DNA of 64,000 nt from Chloroflexota bacterium. GTDB taxonomy: Bacteria; Chloroflexota; Dehalococcoidia; Dehalococcoidales; UBA2162. Below the pieces are notes generated by a model. That model had not been told where the DNA came from and made no database searches. It worked only from the letters and a program-made list of their open reading frames with translations. The stretch spans positions 151,786-215,785 of the forward strand of contig JACPPV010000009.1 of NCBI GenBank assembly GCA_016190825.1, given 5' to 3'. The first letter of the stretch is position 1; every line of letters begins with the position of its first letter. The translations under genes were made by a program, and so were the position numbers. Of this stretch, positions 17,558-28,011 are shown piece by piece.

Positions 17558-18095
17558 AGCTGGCATTCTGGGATTGGGCGCCGAATCCGCTGTGATCAGA
17601 GTAGTACGGCGGGCGCCAGGCTTGCCGGATGCCGTAACTGATACGGCGAGGTCCATACTGGAGAAGCTGCTGGCGCTTATGGAGATAGATGGCACGGTAA
17701 CAGTCGAAACAGAGCTCCTGGCTGGCCAGACTGCCTCAACAGTCCTGAATATAGCCGGTGATGACCTCGGCATCCTGATCGGACGACGCGGGCAGACCCT
17801 CTCCAGCCTCCAATACCTCGTCCGGCTGATGGTCAATCACCAGACAAAAAGCAAAGCGCCGGCGCCTATCATTATTGACGTGGAAGGGTACAGACGGCGC
17901 CGTTATGAGGCGCTGGAGGAATTCGCCAGGCAAATGGCGGAGCAAGTGCGCATCAAAGGCAGGCCATTTACCTTTGAGCCGATGTCTCCATTTGAGCGGC
18001 GCATCATCCACGTAGCCCTGGCTAATAATCCTGAAGTCACCACGGAAAGCACCGGAGAAGGCGAATCACGCCAGGTGGTCATCCGGCTCAAGTGA
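17445..18095 (+). CDS. jag: Jag/KhpB RNA-binding protein (SpoIIIJ-associated)
   Basis: A 216-residue protein with three parts: a Jag_N domain (ENLEFSGKTVEEALQNAL, residues 2-50), a KH domain with the GRRGQTLSSLQYL loop near 109, and an R3H domain (PFERRIIHVALAN near 184). It binds RNA and in other bacteria affects cell division and envelope homeostasis. It lies in the conserved yidC-jag order and starts inside yidC. Confidence 0.94.
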   Translation: MENLEFSGKTVEEALQNALEELGVDREEVEVVVVKEGKAGILGLGAESAVIRVVRRAPGLPDAVTDTARSILEKLLALMEIDGTVTVETELLAGQTASTVLNIAGDDLGILIGRRGQTLSSLQYLVRLMVNHQTKSKAPAPIIIDVEGYRRRRYEALEEFARQMAEQVRIKGRPFTFEPMSPFERRIIHVALANNPEVTTESTGEGESRQVVIRLK

Positions 18096-18110
18096 AAATA
18101 GTAACTCATA

Positions 18111-21100
18111 TCAGTCAACCCTCTTCACCACCTCCTCCAGCACCTCACGCCACTTTTCGCCGAGGCGGCGGTGATGAAGACGGATTTGAAGGGCATCAAA
18201 ATGGATGCTGCCTGCTTGTAATGAGCCTGTCGAAGCCACCGGAACGCGCAGACCTCTCAGGAAGGGTCCGAGTTTCGCGGTGTCAAAGCGCATTCCATCA
18301 AAGCGGCGGATGATGATTTCTCCCTCCTGGGTGGAAACTGACTCGATGCCGGCCATTGCAGCCAGCGCCCTTATCCTGAGTGCGTAAAGTAGATTTTCTA
18401 CCTCACGCGGCGGCATGCCAAAGCGGTCCTTTAGCTCCCGTGCAAGGCTTTCCACCTGCTCCGCCTTTTCAATTTTGCCCAGCCGCTGGTAAAGAGCAAT
18501 CCGGACCTCAAGCTCAGTGACATAGCCCTCGGGAATAAAGGCGGGGAAAGGCAAGTCTATGGTCGGCGGCGGCAGATGCGCCTTCTTTACTTCCTCTTCA
18601 CTCCTGCCCTCTTTTTTCGCCTTAAGCTCTTCGACCGCCTGCGCCAGAAGCTGGGTGTAAAGGCTAAAGCCTACGGCACTGATGTGGCCGCTCTGCTTTA
18701 CGCCGAGAAGCGTACCCGCTCCCCTGATTTCCAGGTCCTTCATAGCGACGCCAAAGCCCGCACCCAGCTCGGTGGCCTCGTAAATTGTCCGCAAGCGTTT
18801 CCGGGCAATATCAGTGAGGCGTTTTCCTTTTTCATAAAGAAAGTAGGCGTAAGCAAGGTTTGCGCCCCGCCCTACCCTGCCCCGCAGTTGATACAGTTGA
18901 GTCAGCCCAAACCGGTCGGCGTTGTTGACAATAAGCGTGTTGACGTTGGGCATATCCAGTCCAGACTCGATTATGCTGGTACACACCAGGACATCTGCCT
19001 TGCTCTGGACAAAATCGGCCATTACCCTCTCCAACTCCTCCTCATCCATCTGCCCGTGGCCGATGGCGAACCGGGCTTCAGGCACCAGTTCCTGGAGCCT
19101 GCCGGCAATGAAGGCAATACTCTGCACCCGGTTGTGGACGAAGAAGACCTGTCCGTTGCGTTCCAACTCGCGCAAGATAGCCTCCCGCACCAGGCGGTCG
19201 TTGTATTCGGCCACGTAGGTCTTGACCGGCAAGCGCTCTTCCGGCGGGGTTTCCATGACGCTCATATCCCTGACGCCGACGAGGGACATGTGCAGAGTGC
19301 GGGGGATAGGAGTGGCGCTGAGCGTTAGCACGTCTACCTCCTGCCGTTTCCGCTTAAAGAATTCCTTGTGGGTGACACCGAAGCGCTGCTCCTCGTCAAT
19401 GACCAGCAAGCCGAGGTCTTTGAAGATCACATCCTTCTGTATCAGACGGTGTGTCCCGATGCAAATATCAACTGTGCCATGAGCCAGGGCTTCTATGACT
19501 GCCTTCTGCTCCCGGTGTGAGCGGAACCGGCTGAGCATTTCGATCTTTATCGGAAACGCGGCGAAACGCTGGGTAAATGTGGCAAAATGCTGCGCCGCAA
19601 GCACTGTCGTCGGCACCAGCACGCCTACCTGCTTGCCATCCATTACCGCCTTGAAGGCCGCGCGGATGGCAACCTCTGTCTTGCCGTAGCCAACATCGCC
19701 GCATACCAGTCGATCCATTGGTCTGGTTTTCTCCATGTCTTCTTTCACTTCACTTACCGCATCCAACTGGTCAGGTGTTTCTTCATAGGGAAAAGCCGAC
19801 TCGAACTCGCGCTGCCAGACGTTATCGGGGGAAAAAGCGAACCCGGGCACCACCTCGCGGGCGGCGTAAAGAGCCAGCAGTTCTTCGGCTATGTTTGCCA
19901 CCGATTCCTTAACCCTTTGTTTGACCCGGGACCACTCCTGGGTGCCCAGCCGGCTCAGCACCGGTGGTTTTTCTCCGGCACCGATGTAGCGCGTGACGCG
20001 GTCAATCTGGTCCGTCGGGACATAAAGCTTATCGCCGGCGGCATACTCCAGCACAAGGTATTCTTTCTCGGTGTTGGTGGCACCCAGGATCGTCACACCG
20101 GCAAAACGCCCGATGCCATGCTCAACATGCACCACGTAGTCGCCGGGCCGGATGTCAATGTAAAGCTTATGGTGAGGCACCGGATGTTTCTTCAGAAGAC
20201 GGCGCTGCTTCACAAAACCAAAAATTTCAGCATCGGTAAACAGGCAGGTATTGCCCATTACCCACCCTTCGGCCAGCGAACCCTGCAGCAAAGTCATTGA
20301 GCCTGGCTCCGGAACATTCTCAATTCCGGCTAGCGGCGGTGCGATGATACCTTCGGATTCAATGACTTCAGACAGGCGGCTTGCCTGCTGGCTGACAATG
20401 ATGACCCGCTGCCGCTGAGCCAGCAACTCCCTGACTTTGCTCACAAAGCCGGGAAGATGTCCGGCGTAGTTTGGCGCCGGAGCAAATCCCGCCTCAAATC
20501 CGGTATCCTCTTCGTAACCCCAGCCGACAAATACCAGGCGGGTGTGACTTTTCAGAAGCGGCTCCAGGTCGTCCCACAAGAAATAAGGCGTCGGGAAATT
20601 TTTCGGCAGGGTGCCTTCGGCCGTCATTTCGGACCGCAGCTCGATAGCTTTAACGTCCAGGTCTGCCATTACCCCGCTGAGGCTGTCCGGCTCATCGAGC
20701 ACCACCAGGCAGCCAGCGGGCAAGTAGTCAAGCAAACTTCCCCCGTTCAGGGCCGGTGCATAGAAGCTGCTCTCCGCACTTTCTCCATGCAGTAATGCCG
20801 CCAGGTCCTTCTCAAACTGCCGTTTTACTTCGACAGTGCAGCCGCTCAAGTCCAGAGCGCTGAATGCCATCTCAATCTCCTGGTTGGCGGCCAGTAGCTC
20901 TGTAGCCGGAGAAATGGTGATAGAAGGCACCGCTCTGAGCGAACGCTGAGTGGAAGGATCGAACAGGCGAATGCTTTCAATGGTGTCACCGAAGAACTCG
21001 ACTCTGGCCGGTAGGTCACTGCCAGGCGAAAAAATGTCGATGATGCCGCCGCGATGGCTGATCATGCCCGGCATCTCCACCAGGTCTTCCAGCCGATAGC

Positions 21101-21617
21101 CGATCGCCTGCCACCGCTCCAGCAGATCGAAGAGCCTGATCTGCTCCTTTGCCCGTATCGTATAACAGGCGGCCTTAAACCGGGCCACGGATAACAGCTT
21201 CCGTGACAATGCAGGCGCAGACGCGATGACCAGAGGGGCTGGACTTTCTGTGCCTCCAGCGCCGGCGAGAGCGGCCAGTACCTGCAGCCTTTCCAACTCA
21301 ACGGACGTATCTGCGGAGATACGCTCGTAGGGAAGAGCTTCCGACTCGGAGAAAAGCGTGACCGTGCCGGGACCGGCCCACACCGATACCTGTTCGTAGA
21401 GTTTCCTGGCGTTTTCAGGTTGCGAGGTAAGCACTAGTAACGGGCGTTGCAAATGTTCATATAGCGATGCGATAAGATATGGTTTGGCGGCATCGGGGAC
21501 CACCGCCTTCACCTCGCTCTCTGTTTGAAGCCCCTTAATTATCCGATGAGAGCCCGGATTTTCCTCAACCAAGTCTAATAATGGAGTCAGCTTAAGTAAC
21601 ATTTCTTCTCCAAACAC
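18111..21617 (-). CDS. mfd: Transcription-repair coupling factor Mfd
   Basis: A 1168-residue SF2 translocase that removes stalled RNA polymerase and recruits UvrA. The N-terminal UvrB-like region (residues 1-450) is followed by the RNAP-interacting CarD-like domain ([14 protein letters not shown] near 490), the helicase motor with [11 protein letters not shown] near 640 and DEEQ near 738, the second RecA fold with LRGRVGRG, and the C-terminal TRCF domain. Near the C-terminus the coding sequence contains the dispersed motif TGAGCCTGTCGAA (18222-18234 on plus). It is convergent with jag, with a 15-nt gap. Confidence 0.96.
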   Translation of the reverse strand: MFGEEMLLKLTPLLDLVEENPGSHRIIKGLQTESEVKAVVPDAAKPYLIASLYEHLQRPLLVLTSQPENARKLYEQVSVWAGPGTVTLFSESEALPYERISADTSVELERLQVLAALAGAGGTESPAPLVIASAPALSRKLLSVARFKAACYTIRAKEQIRLFDLLERWQAIGYRLEDLVEMPGMISHRGGIIDIFSPGSDLPARVEFFGDTIESIRLFDPSTQRSLRAVPSITISPATELLAANQEIEMAFSALDLSGCTVEVKRQFEKDLAALLHGESAESSFYAPALNGGSLLDYLPAGCLVVLDEPDSLSGVMADLDVKAIELRSEMTAEGTLPKNFPTPYFLWDDLEPLLKSHTRLVFVGWGYEEDTGFEAGFAPAPNYAGHLPGFVSKVRELLAQRQRVIIVSQQASRLSEVIESEGIIAPPLAGIENVPEPGSMTLLQGSLAEGWVMGNTCLFTDAEIFGFVKQRRLLKKHPVPHHKLYIDIRPGDYVVHVEHGIGRFAGVTILGATNTEKEYLVLEYAAGDKLYVPTDQIDRVTRYIGAGEKPPVLSRLGTQEWSRVKQRVKESVANIAEELLALYAAREVVPGFAFSPDNVWQREFESAFPYEETPDQLDAVSEVKEDMEKTRPMDRLVCGDVGYGKTEVAIRAAFKAVMDGKQVGVLVPTTVLAAQHFATFTQRFAAFPIKIEMLSRFRSHREQKAVIEALAHGTVDICIGTHRLIQKDVIFKDLGLLVIDEEQRFGVTHKEFFKRKRQEVDVLTLSATPIPRTLHMSLVGVRDMSVMETPPEERLPVKTYVAEYNDRLVREAILRELERNGQVFFVHNRVQSIAFIAGRLQELVPEARFAIGHGQMDEEELERVMADFVQSKADVLVCTSIIESGLDMPNVNTLIVNNADRFGLTQLYQLRGRVGRGANLAYAYFLYEKGKRLTDIARKRLRTIYEATELGAGFGVAMKDLEIRGAGTLLGVKQSGHISAVGFSLYTQLLAQAVEELKAKKEGRSEEEVKKAHLPPPTIDLPFPAFIPEGYVTELEVRIALYQRLGKIEKAEQVESLARELKDRFGMPPREVENLLYALRIRALAAMAGIESVSTQEGEIIIRRFDGMRFDTAKLGPFLRGLRVPVASTGSLQAGSIHFDALQIRLHHRRLGEKWREVLEEVVKRVD

Positions 21618-21699
21618 CTTTAGGGCTAGACCCGAACCGATAGGGTGCCTAGCCCTGACAAAAGCAATTGTAGCACAGCGGCTAACTCAGGCTCAAACG

Positions 21700-21805
21700 A
21701 ACGAAGAAGTAGAGCGTTTGGCGATTTTTTCAACCGTTCGTGGTGAGCCATTCGGCAGAATCATCCCGACTTACCGGCACGTGCCTGATACGGGGGCGAA
21801 CAGAA
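21700..21805. repeat. Dispersed intergenic repeat with GTTCGTGGTGAGC core
   Basis: The gap between the MFS transporter and mfd contains CCGTTCGTGGTGAGCC (about 21735-21750), the inverse of CTCACCACGAACGG at 4872-4887. CCTGATACGGGGGCGAAC follows near 21784. No gene is apparent. Confidence 0.5.
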
Positions 21806-21879
21806 TCTGTAAACCATCTCAGGGACGGAAACTCTCCAGAGAAATAAAGGCGGGGGATGACCCCTTCCGGTGCATCTAC

Positions 21880-23082
21880 CTAAATCCTGTGTCTGAGGTT
21901 TGTCAGTGCAATGATAAGAGCGACGCCCATCACTATCGCCGACAGTGCCAGGCTGGTCTTTATGCCCAATGCTTCCCCGACCCACCCCATGACTGGCGCG
22001 CCAATTGCCACCCCAGCCGTCAGTGCTGCGTAGAACATACCACTGGCGAGCCCGCGCCGCTCAGCAGGCGCATGTTCGGCGACCAGGGCGGAAATAGAAG
22101 GAAAGATGAGCCCGAAAGCCACTCCATATGTTCCCATGGCAGCCGCCATCAACGGGAACGTAGCGGCGGAGGGCAAGACCAGCAAGGAAAGAATGCCCAG
22201 GCCCAAACCGGCGGAGGTTGGCACCACCCTGCCTACCCGGTCTGAAAGTATGCCGCTCGGAAACTGGAGAGCGATGAATGCTATGGTAAAAACCACCATC
22301 AGCATGCCCACATGAAAAGCGCTCATGCCGAAAGCCGTCACGTGGAGCGGAAGCAAGGTGGCGACTCCTCCGAAGGAAAAATACTGGGCGAAAATCGCCG
22401 CGTAAGCCAGCCTCAGCCTCTTCTGGGCAAGCAAACTCTTCATCTGTCTGAGGCTTTCTCCAGCCGGGATTTTGGCGCCCGATTTCACTTCTGGCCTGCC
22501 GCCAGGTAAAAGAAATGCCAGGACTATGGCGAGTACCAGAAGGGTTGCGCCGGTCAAAAAAATTGCCGGATATCCGAGCCGGGAGGCAATAACGCCGCTC
22601 ACGCCATAGCCGACCAGGTTAGCCCCGGCCATCGCAATGCCGTAGAAGCTCATTATCCTGCCCTTGCCGGTCCTGCTGGCATAGCCGGCGAAAACCAGCA
22701 TCGTCGCCGGGCCGGCTATTGCGCTGCTGCTGCCATGGAGCAGCCGTATCAGGACGAGGTGAAGCGGATTACGGCTTAACGTATAGAGCAGCATGCTTAT
22801 GGCATCGCCGGTTAGTCCGATGATTAGCGGTGCCTTGTATCCGGCGCGGTCTATCAGCCTGCCGAACAAGAGGTTCGCCGGCGCGTGGACAATGGAGTAC
22901 ACACCGATTATCACCCCGATGGTGCTGATGCCGGCGCCCAGTTGCGTGGCATAAAGCGCCATGATCGGTATCAGCAACGGCGTATCAAGGAAGCTGAGAA
23001 ATGCGATCACCGAAATGACCGGCAGTACTCTTTTATCCGGCGCTATTGAAAGCCGGTTTACTTTCTCTTTGGCGGTTTCCAT
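21880..23082 (-). CDS. Major facilitator superfamily transporter
   Basis: A 400-residue membrane protein with about 12 predicted transmembrane segments in two six-helix halves. The loop LLFGRLIDRAGYKAPLI between helices 2 and 3, and its counterpart FPSGILSDRVGRVVP in the second half, are the classic MFS G-x3-D-R-x-G motifs. This organisation fits a proton-driven efflux or uptake carrier (DHA1-like). The substrate cannot be inferred. It is divergently transcribed from proB. Confidence 0.88.
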   Translation of the reverse strand: METAKEKVNRLSIAPDKRVLPVISVIAFLSFLDTPLLIPIMALYATQLGAGISTIGVIIGVYSIVHAPANLLFGRLIDRAGYKAPLIIGLTGDAISMLLYTLSRNPLHLVLIRLLHGSSSAIAGPATMLVFAGYASRTGKGRIMSFYGIAMAGANLVGYGVSGVIASRLGYPAIFLTGATLLVLAIVLAFLLPGGRPEVKSGAKIPAGESLRQMKSLLAQKRLRLAYAAIFAQYFSFGGVATLLPLHVTAFGMSAFHVGMLMVVFTIAFIALQFPSGILSDRVGRVVPTSAGLGLGILSLLVLPSAATFPLMAAAMGTYGVAFGLIFPSISALVAEHAPAERRGLASGMFYAALTAGVAIGAPVMGWVGEALGIKTSLALSAIVMGVALIIALTNLRHRI

Positions 23083-23112
23083 GCAAACAGTATACTTCGC
23101 CTCGCCCGCTCA

Positions 23113-23141
23113 TTGTCCTCAATAGCTCACACTGCTATAAT
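23113..23141 (+). promoter_or_regulatory. Promoter of proB
   Basis: TTGTCC (23113-23118) and a perfect TATAAT (23136-23141) are separated by 17 nt in the gap between the divergent MFS and proB genes. Confidence 0.75.
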
Positions 23142-23176
23142 GGAGCGGAAATCTCTGTTGGTTTAGAAAAGGGAAA

Positions 23177-24328
23177 TTGTCACAAACGAACCCCTCACAC
23201 AGATTACCGTATCACCGGATTGTCGTCAAGCTTGGCACAAGCCTGCTTACCAGCGGCACCGACCATCTGGACCCGGCGGTGATGGCTAATCTCGTGAGCC
23301 AGCTTGCTCAGCTTCACCGGCGGGGGGTGGAGCTGGTTGTAGTTACTTCAGGCGCTATCGCGGCGGGACGCTCGAGGCTCGGACTTGTCCAGGGGCGATC
23401 ATCAAAGCACCGGGGTATTCCGCTCAAACAGGTGCTGGCTTCCGTAGGGCAAAGCCGGCTGATGAATGCCTACGAGCAACTGTTCACGGAGCATGGCATT
23501 ACGGTCGCGCAGGCACTGCTGACGCGGGCTGACCTCATCGACCGCGCCGGTTACCTTAATGCACGCAGCACCCTTATGGCTTTGCTTGAGCTGAGGGTAA
23601 TCTGCGTCGTCAATGAAAATGACGTTGTTGCCGTAGACGAACTTCAGGATACGCGGTTCGGGGACAATGACAACCTTTCAGCGATGGTGTCAAATCTCGT
23701 TGATGCTGACCTGCTGCTCATCCTTTCCGATATCGCCGGGCTGTACACTGCGGACCCGCACCGCTACCCCGATGCGCGCCTGGTCCCGCAGGTTGAGGCC
23801 ATCACCCCTGAGATCGAGGGAATGGTCGCCGAATCCGCCGGCAATCTCGGCACCGGCGGCATGACAACGAAGATCGAAGCGGCCAAGCTGGCTACTACCT
23901 CCGGGGTATCCGTTGTCATTGCCGGGGGACGGGAGCCGGGGGTAATTAGCCGGGTCGCCGCAGGAGAACGCATCGGCACTTACTTCCCGGCTGCTACGAG
24001 TAAGAGAGAAAGCCGGGAGCGCTGGATGGTGAGCGGCCTTTCTACAAAAGGCAGCCTGATAGTGGATTCCGGTTGCGCCCGGGCTCTCAAGAGAGACAAG
24101 GGAAGCCTGCTGGCAGTGGGCATCGCAAGAGTTCGGGGTGAGTTTGAGCGCGGGGATGTGGTTGACATCTACGACCCGGATGGGAAACGGTGTGCCTGCG
24201 GCCTGACCAACTATAGCGCGGCGGATATCGAGAAGATAAAGGGCACGCGCTCCAGGGAGATTGCCTCCATTCTCGGCTACGACTACGGCACTGAGATTGT
24301 CCACCGGAACAATATGGTAATGCTGTGA
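23177..24328 (+). CDS. proB: Glutamate 5-kinase
   Basis: A 383-residue enzyme that phosphorylates glutamate, the first step of proline synthesis. The N-terminal amino acid kinase domain shows VVKLGTSLLTSG, VTSGAIAAGR, FGDNDNLSAMVSNLVDADLLLILSDI (listed by parts) and GTGGMTTKIEAA. A C-terminal PUA domain (residues about 285-370) is present. The start is TTG at 23177, directly preceding the family-conserved core. proA does not follow here and must lie elsewhere. Confidence 0.94.
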   Translation: MSQTNPSHRLPYHRIVVKLGTSLLTSGTDHLDPAVMANLVSQLAQLHRRGVELVVVTSGAIAAGRSRLGLVQGRSSKHRGIPLKQVLASVGQSRLMNAYEQLFTEHGITVAQALLTRADLIDRAGYLNARSTLMALLELRVICVVNENDVVAVDELQDTRFGDNDNLSAMVSNLVDADLLLILSDIAGLYTADPHRYPDARLVPQVEAITPEIEGMVAESAGNLGTGGMTTKIEAAKLATTSGVSVVIAGGREPGVISRVAAGERIGTYFPAATSKRESRERWMVSGLSTKGSLIVDSGCARALKRDKGSLLAVGIARVRGEFERGDVVDIYDPDGKRCACGLTNYSAADIEKIKGTRSREIASILGYDYGTEIVHRNNMVML

Positions 24329-24433
24329 AGGCGCACGTTTTGCCACCTTCGTCCCGATTGAGCTTCCAATTGAAAACTCAAACATTCGCCAGCCAAAGGG
24401 GATGGCTCTCAGATATATAGTATCGGCGCAGAT

Positions 24434-24682
24434 TTAAGTCGCCCTATGAACCCAATCACCTTCTCTGGTTACTTCGCCGCTTTCCTCGAGGACTTCCAAC
24501 ACAGCTTCGGCAAGCTCCTTCGAGCTGGCAAAATCAAGGGTGCGATCGTCGCACCGGATCTCACGGGCAATTTCGCTCACCAGACAAGGGCCCCGGTTAA
24601 GCTGCGCTTTCACCAGGTCATGCAGGGCCTTCACACTGAAATTGGCGCATATGCTATCTATCAAATATTGTAGAGATGCCAC
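24434..24682 (-). CDS. Small protein of unknown function, possibly winged-helix-like
   Basis: 82 residues from GTG 24682, chosen because GGGAG lies seven bases upstream. The predicted pattern is all-helical with a short strand at the end (GEVTREGDWV), and the body has SEIAREI and a DDRTLDFASSKEL segment. A winged-helix or regulatory fold is possible, but I do not recognise a family. It sits between proB and the hydrolase gene, convergent with proB. Confidence 0.5.
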   Translation of the reverse strand: MASLQYLIDSICANFSVKALHDLVKAQLNRGPCLVSEIAREIRCDDRTLDFASSKELAEAVLEVLEESGEVTREGDWVHRAT

Positions 24683-24766
24683 GCTATTTCTCCCATCATC
24701 CAGCCAGAGTCCCAACTTTTCGAGGATTTTGACCGATGCTCTCGGTATTCTGCGCCTTCACCATGT

Positions 24767-25534
24767 TTAGCCCTGCAGATGCTGGCTAAAGAAGGCAAAG
24801 ACCTTTTGCCAGGCATCCATTGCTTGCTGAGGACGGTAGGCTGTTCGATCGTAATACCAGAATCCGTGGCCCGCGCCATCATATCGGTGGAATTCGTAGG
24901 TTTTGCCATGCTTTTTGATCTCCGCTTCATGCCGTTCGACCATTTCAGGAGAGGGATTCGTGTCATCATTACCAAAAATACCGAGCAAAGGGCATTGCAG
25001 GTCCTTCGTATATTGAATAGGCGCTACCGGTTGTTGGACGGTCAGCTCCTGTTCGGACATGACCACCCGGCCACCCCAGCAATCTACGGCAGCGCTGAAG
25101 CCATTTACACGGCATGCCACCAGGAAAGAATGGCGGCCGCCGGAACAAGTACCAATGATACCCACCCTGCCGTTGCTGGTCGGGAGTGCTTTCAGGTAAC
25201 GCATCGCTGCTTCGCAATCGCCTATCACACTTTCGTCGCGTACGCCGCCCTGCCCTCGCGCCGTAGCTGCAACTTCCTCAGGTGTTCCGTCCCCAAACCG
25301 CTGATAAAGGTTCGGACAGATGGCCGCGTACCCGTGCTGAGCAAACCGGCGGGCGGTCTCGCGATAAAACTCGTCCCATCCAGGAAGATGATGGACTAGA
25401 ATGATACCGGGGAAAGGACCTGGCCCAAGCGGTCGCGCGAAATAAGCATTGATCAACTCATTGTTATACTTCGTAATCGTCGCAGTTTCCGCTAACAACC
25501 CCTCGTAGGCATTGGTTCCAAACTGATTCCACAT
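24767..25534 (-). CDS. Dienelactone hydrolase family protein
   Basis: A 255-residue alpha/beta hydrolase. The catalytic triad is visible: Cys130 in GTCSGG (the cysteine nucleophile typical of dienelactone hydrolases), Asp190/191 in FGNDDTNPS and His223 in GAGHGFW. It is cytosolic, with no signal. Members hydrolyse lactones or esters, and the physiological substrate here is unknown. AGGAGG precedes the ATG. Confidence 0.9.
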   Translation of the reverse strand: MWNQFGTNAYEGLLAETATITKYNNELINAYFARPLGPGPFPGIILVHHLPGWDEFYRETARRFAQHGYAAICPNLYQRFGDGTPEEVAATARGQGGVRDESVIGDCEAAMRYLKALPTSNGRVGIIGTCSGGRHSFLVACRVNGFSAAVDCWGGRVVMSEQELTVQQPVAPIQYTKDLQCPLLGIFGNDDTNPSPEMVERHEAEIKKHGKTYEFHRYDGAGHGFWYYDRTAYRPQQAMDAWQKVFAFFSQHLQG

Positions 25535-25977
25535 GTTTCCTCCTTCTTTAGCCGTGTCTTAGAGATTATCTTTTGCTGACATCGGGTGTCAAGTTTCATC
25601 TCCACAAACTTTGCTCACAGATGGATGAGCCGAGTTACGGTGTCATGTGACAGGCAATTCTTTTGACCGTCAAAAACCGAACCATACCTGCGAAAGGTAC
25701 ATTTGGAGAAAGGTAAATCGATGCCATCCCATGAGCGGCTTAGAGAATAATTAAAAAACGTCTAGTACTTGGCTGTAATAGTAACTGTCACGATGTGCGC
25801 TTAATAAGACGAGAGGGGGGAAATCCAGACCACCTTTCCTTATATCAATTGTGTACCCGGCCAATCCAAAGCACAAAACTGTGAGCGGATAGCTATTGGG
25901 TCGGAGATGCACCGAGCAAACCTTGTGGCGTTAACGCTGCCCCGTTCTGAACAGACTTCAGCAGTGATATTTTCTGT
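25535..25977. other. Non-coding gap, AT-rich
   Basis: About 440 bases without a convincing gene. No tRNA, strong inverted repeat or clear promoter stands out. Base composition is visibly more AT-rich than the flanks, the first sign of the looser 25.6-28.8 kb segment. Confidence 0.5.
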
Positions 25978-27264
25978 GTGAAGGCGTATAATTGGGGTCA
26001 AGTATGCAAGAGCATACTTTTTGCTATGGTATCAATAATCGTCCTTCTGTTGGTTTTCGTACTCATCGCGGTACGACAGATCGGCAGCTTTCGTTTCCAG
26101 ATATGGCAGGTAATGCTTGTCGGTGCACTTGCTGTGTTGCTCACCGGGCAAATTCCGCCGGTTCATGCCCTTAAAGCTATTAACCTTGATGTCATGCTCT
26201 TCCTATCCGGCATGTTCGTAGTAGGACAGGCGCTGGAGGAGAGCGGTTACCTTTCTCACCTTTCATTCCAGTTCTTCGGACGAACCAAATCAACGGACAG
26301 TCTTTTGCTGCTTATACTGTTCGGTACCGGGCTATTATCAGCTTTTTTAATGAATGACACCTTGGCTATTATCGGCACCCCTGTGATGCTAGATATTGCC
26401 AGAAAAACAGGCATACGCCCGAAGCTGCTGCTAATATCACTAGCTTTCTCCGTCACCATTGGCAGCGTAATGAGCCCTATCGGCAACCCGCAAAACTTGC
26501 TGATCGCGATTAACGGAGAAATTGCTAATCCATTCGTCACTTTCATCCGCTACCTAGCGGTGCCCACTTTCGTCAATCTTTTTCTAGCATACCTCATTAT
26601 GAAGTTATTCTACCGAGAGCATTTCAAGAGGGAGCCACTGAATCACTTTGCTGACCCCATTACAGACCCAAAGCTGGCACAATTATCGAAGGTATCCCTG
26701 ATTATTATTGCCGTTCTAGTGCTCGCTAAGATAGCCACCGCTTTTCTGGGACTGAGTATTGATTTTCGCCTTACTTATATTGCCTTGGCGGCAGCATTGC
26801 CTATTATCTTGTTGTATCCTCATCGTCTAAGGATTGTCCATAGAATCGATTGGCCTACCCTGATTTTCTTTGCGGCGATGTTCGTCCTGATGGAGAGTGT
26901 CTGGGACTCCGGCTACTTCCAAAGCGTGATTGCTGACCTGCGCCTGAACCTTTATTCCGCCAGTACCATTATGGTAGTAAGCGTCACGTTAAGCCAGCTA
27001 ATCTCAAATGTACCTCTGGTAGCCCTCTATCTGCCTGTGCTGGGTCGTCTGGGTACAGGGACAAAGGAAATGATGGCTCTGGCAGCAGGTAGCACCATTG
27101 CCGGTAATTTTTCCATTCTCGGCGCAGCAAGCAACGTTATCATTATCCAAAATGCTGAAAGAAAGGCAGGGGAAACATTGACTTTCTGGGAGTATGTCAG
27201 GATAGGTGTCCCCATGACGGTAGCGAACATACTAGTCTACTGGTTGTTTCTTCTGCTTTTCTAA
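25978..27264 (+). CDS. SLC13/ArsB-type anion transporter
   Basis: A 428-residue polytopic membrane protein of the ion-transporter (CitMHS/ArsB/DASS) superfamily. About 11 hydrophobic segments are visible. The two re-entrant family motifs are SPIGNPQNLL near residue 163 and its second-half counterpart ILGAASNVIIIQ near 380. It most likely moves a carboxylate, sulfate, arsenite or similar anion; the substrate is not readable. GTG 25978 gives the full length; ATG 26026 would remove 16 residues and may be the true start. Codon use is more AT-rich than in neighbouring operons. Confidence 0.85.
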   Translation: MKAYNWGQVCKSILFAMVSIIVLLLVFVLIAVRQIGSFRFQIWQVMLVGALAVLLTGQIPPVHALKAINLDVMLFLSGMFVVGQALEESGYLSHLSFQFFGRTKSTDSLLLLILFGTGLLSAFLMNDTLAIIGTPVMLDIARKTGIRPKLLLISLAFSVTIGSVMSPIGNPQNLLIAINGEIANPFVTFIRYLAVPTFVNLFLAYLIMKLFYREHFKREPLNHFADPITDPKLAQLSKVSLIIIAVLVLAKIATAFLGLSIDFRLTYIALAAALPIILLYPHRLRIVHRIDWPTLIFFAAMFVLMESVWDSGYFQSVIADLRLNLYSASTIMVVSVTLSQLISNVPLVALYLPVLGRLGTGTKEMMALAAGSTIAGNFSILGAASNVIIIQNAERKAGETLTFWEYVRIGVPMTVANILVYWLFLLLF

Positions 27265-27429
27265 TAGTCCTATTTTACTGCCTCTTTCAAACAAGTGTCT
27301 CAGAGTTTGCTTCGGGTCTTGACGATTTAAGAGTCACACACTTGACAAGTAAGCGGAGATGAACTAGGATGAACTAAAATTGGCCCAGAAACTTTGAAGA
27401 AAATCGACCATTAATGCGGAGAGAACAGG

Positions 27430-28005
27430 ATGACGAAAGTTTTGCTTGGTCCCAAGACTTTGACATACCCGTGGCCAGTATTTTTGGTCGGCGCAAACAT
27501 TGATAATAGACCTAATTTCACTGCAATTTCATGGTGTGGTAACATCAGTGGGAATCCCCCAACGATCGTTGTCGGCATACGACCGGCTCGCTATACTTAT
27601 GGAGGAATAAAACAAAATCTGACCTTTTCCGTAAATCTCCCTCCTCTTGGCATGATGAAGAAAACGGACTACTGTGGACTTACCTCTGGCTCCAAAGTGG
27701 ATAAGGTAAAAGACTGTCAGTTTAATGTCTTTTACGGTAAGCTGGGCAGCGCTCCCTTGATTGAGGAATGTTCACTCAATGTCGAATGCAAAGTCTTACA
27801 TGTACTGGATTTGGGGAGCCATTCGCTTATTGTGGGCACAGTTGAAGAAACCCATGTCTCCGAAGATTGTCTCACTAACGGCAAGCCCGACATCGAGAAA
27901 CTGAGGCCTTTTATCTGTACCGTAGGTCCAGTTCGTCAGTACCAATCTGTAGGAAGAGTGATAGGTGAAGCGTGGCGTAGTGGCTGGGAACTTCAGGCAA
28001 AGTAA
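27430..28005 (+). CDS. Flavin reductase (FMN-binding) family protein
   Basis: A 191-residue split-barrel protein of the flavin reductase-like domain family. Signatures are FTAISWCGNISGNPPTIVVGI (by parts: FTAISWCG, NPPTIVVGI), the FSVNLPP segment and KVLHVLDLGSHSLIVGTVEE. Members bind FMN and act as flavin or flavoprotein-like reductases in anaerobes. A CGGAGAGAACAGG purine tract precedes the ATG. It lies between the anion transporter and the IS3 remnant. Confidence 0.88.
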   Translation: MTKVLLGPKTLTYPWPVFLVGANIDNRPNFTAISWCGNISGNPPTIVVGIRPARYTYGGIKQNLTFSVNLPPLGMMKKTDYCGLTSGSKVDKVKDCQFNVFYGKLGSAPLIEECSLNVECKVLHVLDLGSHSLIVGTVEETHVSEDCLTNGKPDIEKLRPFICTVGPVRQYQSVGRVIGEAWRSGWELQAK

Positions 28006-28011
28006 TTGTAC

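Noticed and set aside
13127-18095. Replication origin near rpmH-rnpA-yidC
   Set aside because: Neither dnaA/dnaN nor a cluster of DnaA boxes was seen near the rpmH-yidC cluster.
18576-20300. Long plus-strand frames of 237-250 codons opposite mfd
   Set aside because: Antisense shadows of the Mfd helicase region, a common effect of GC-rich codon bias.
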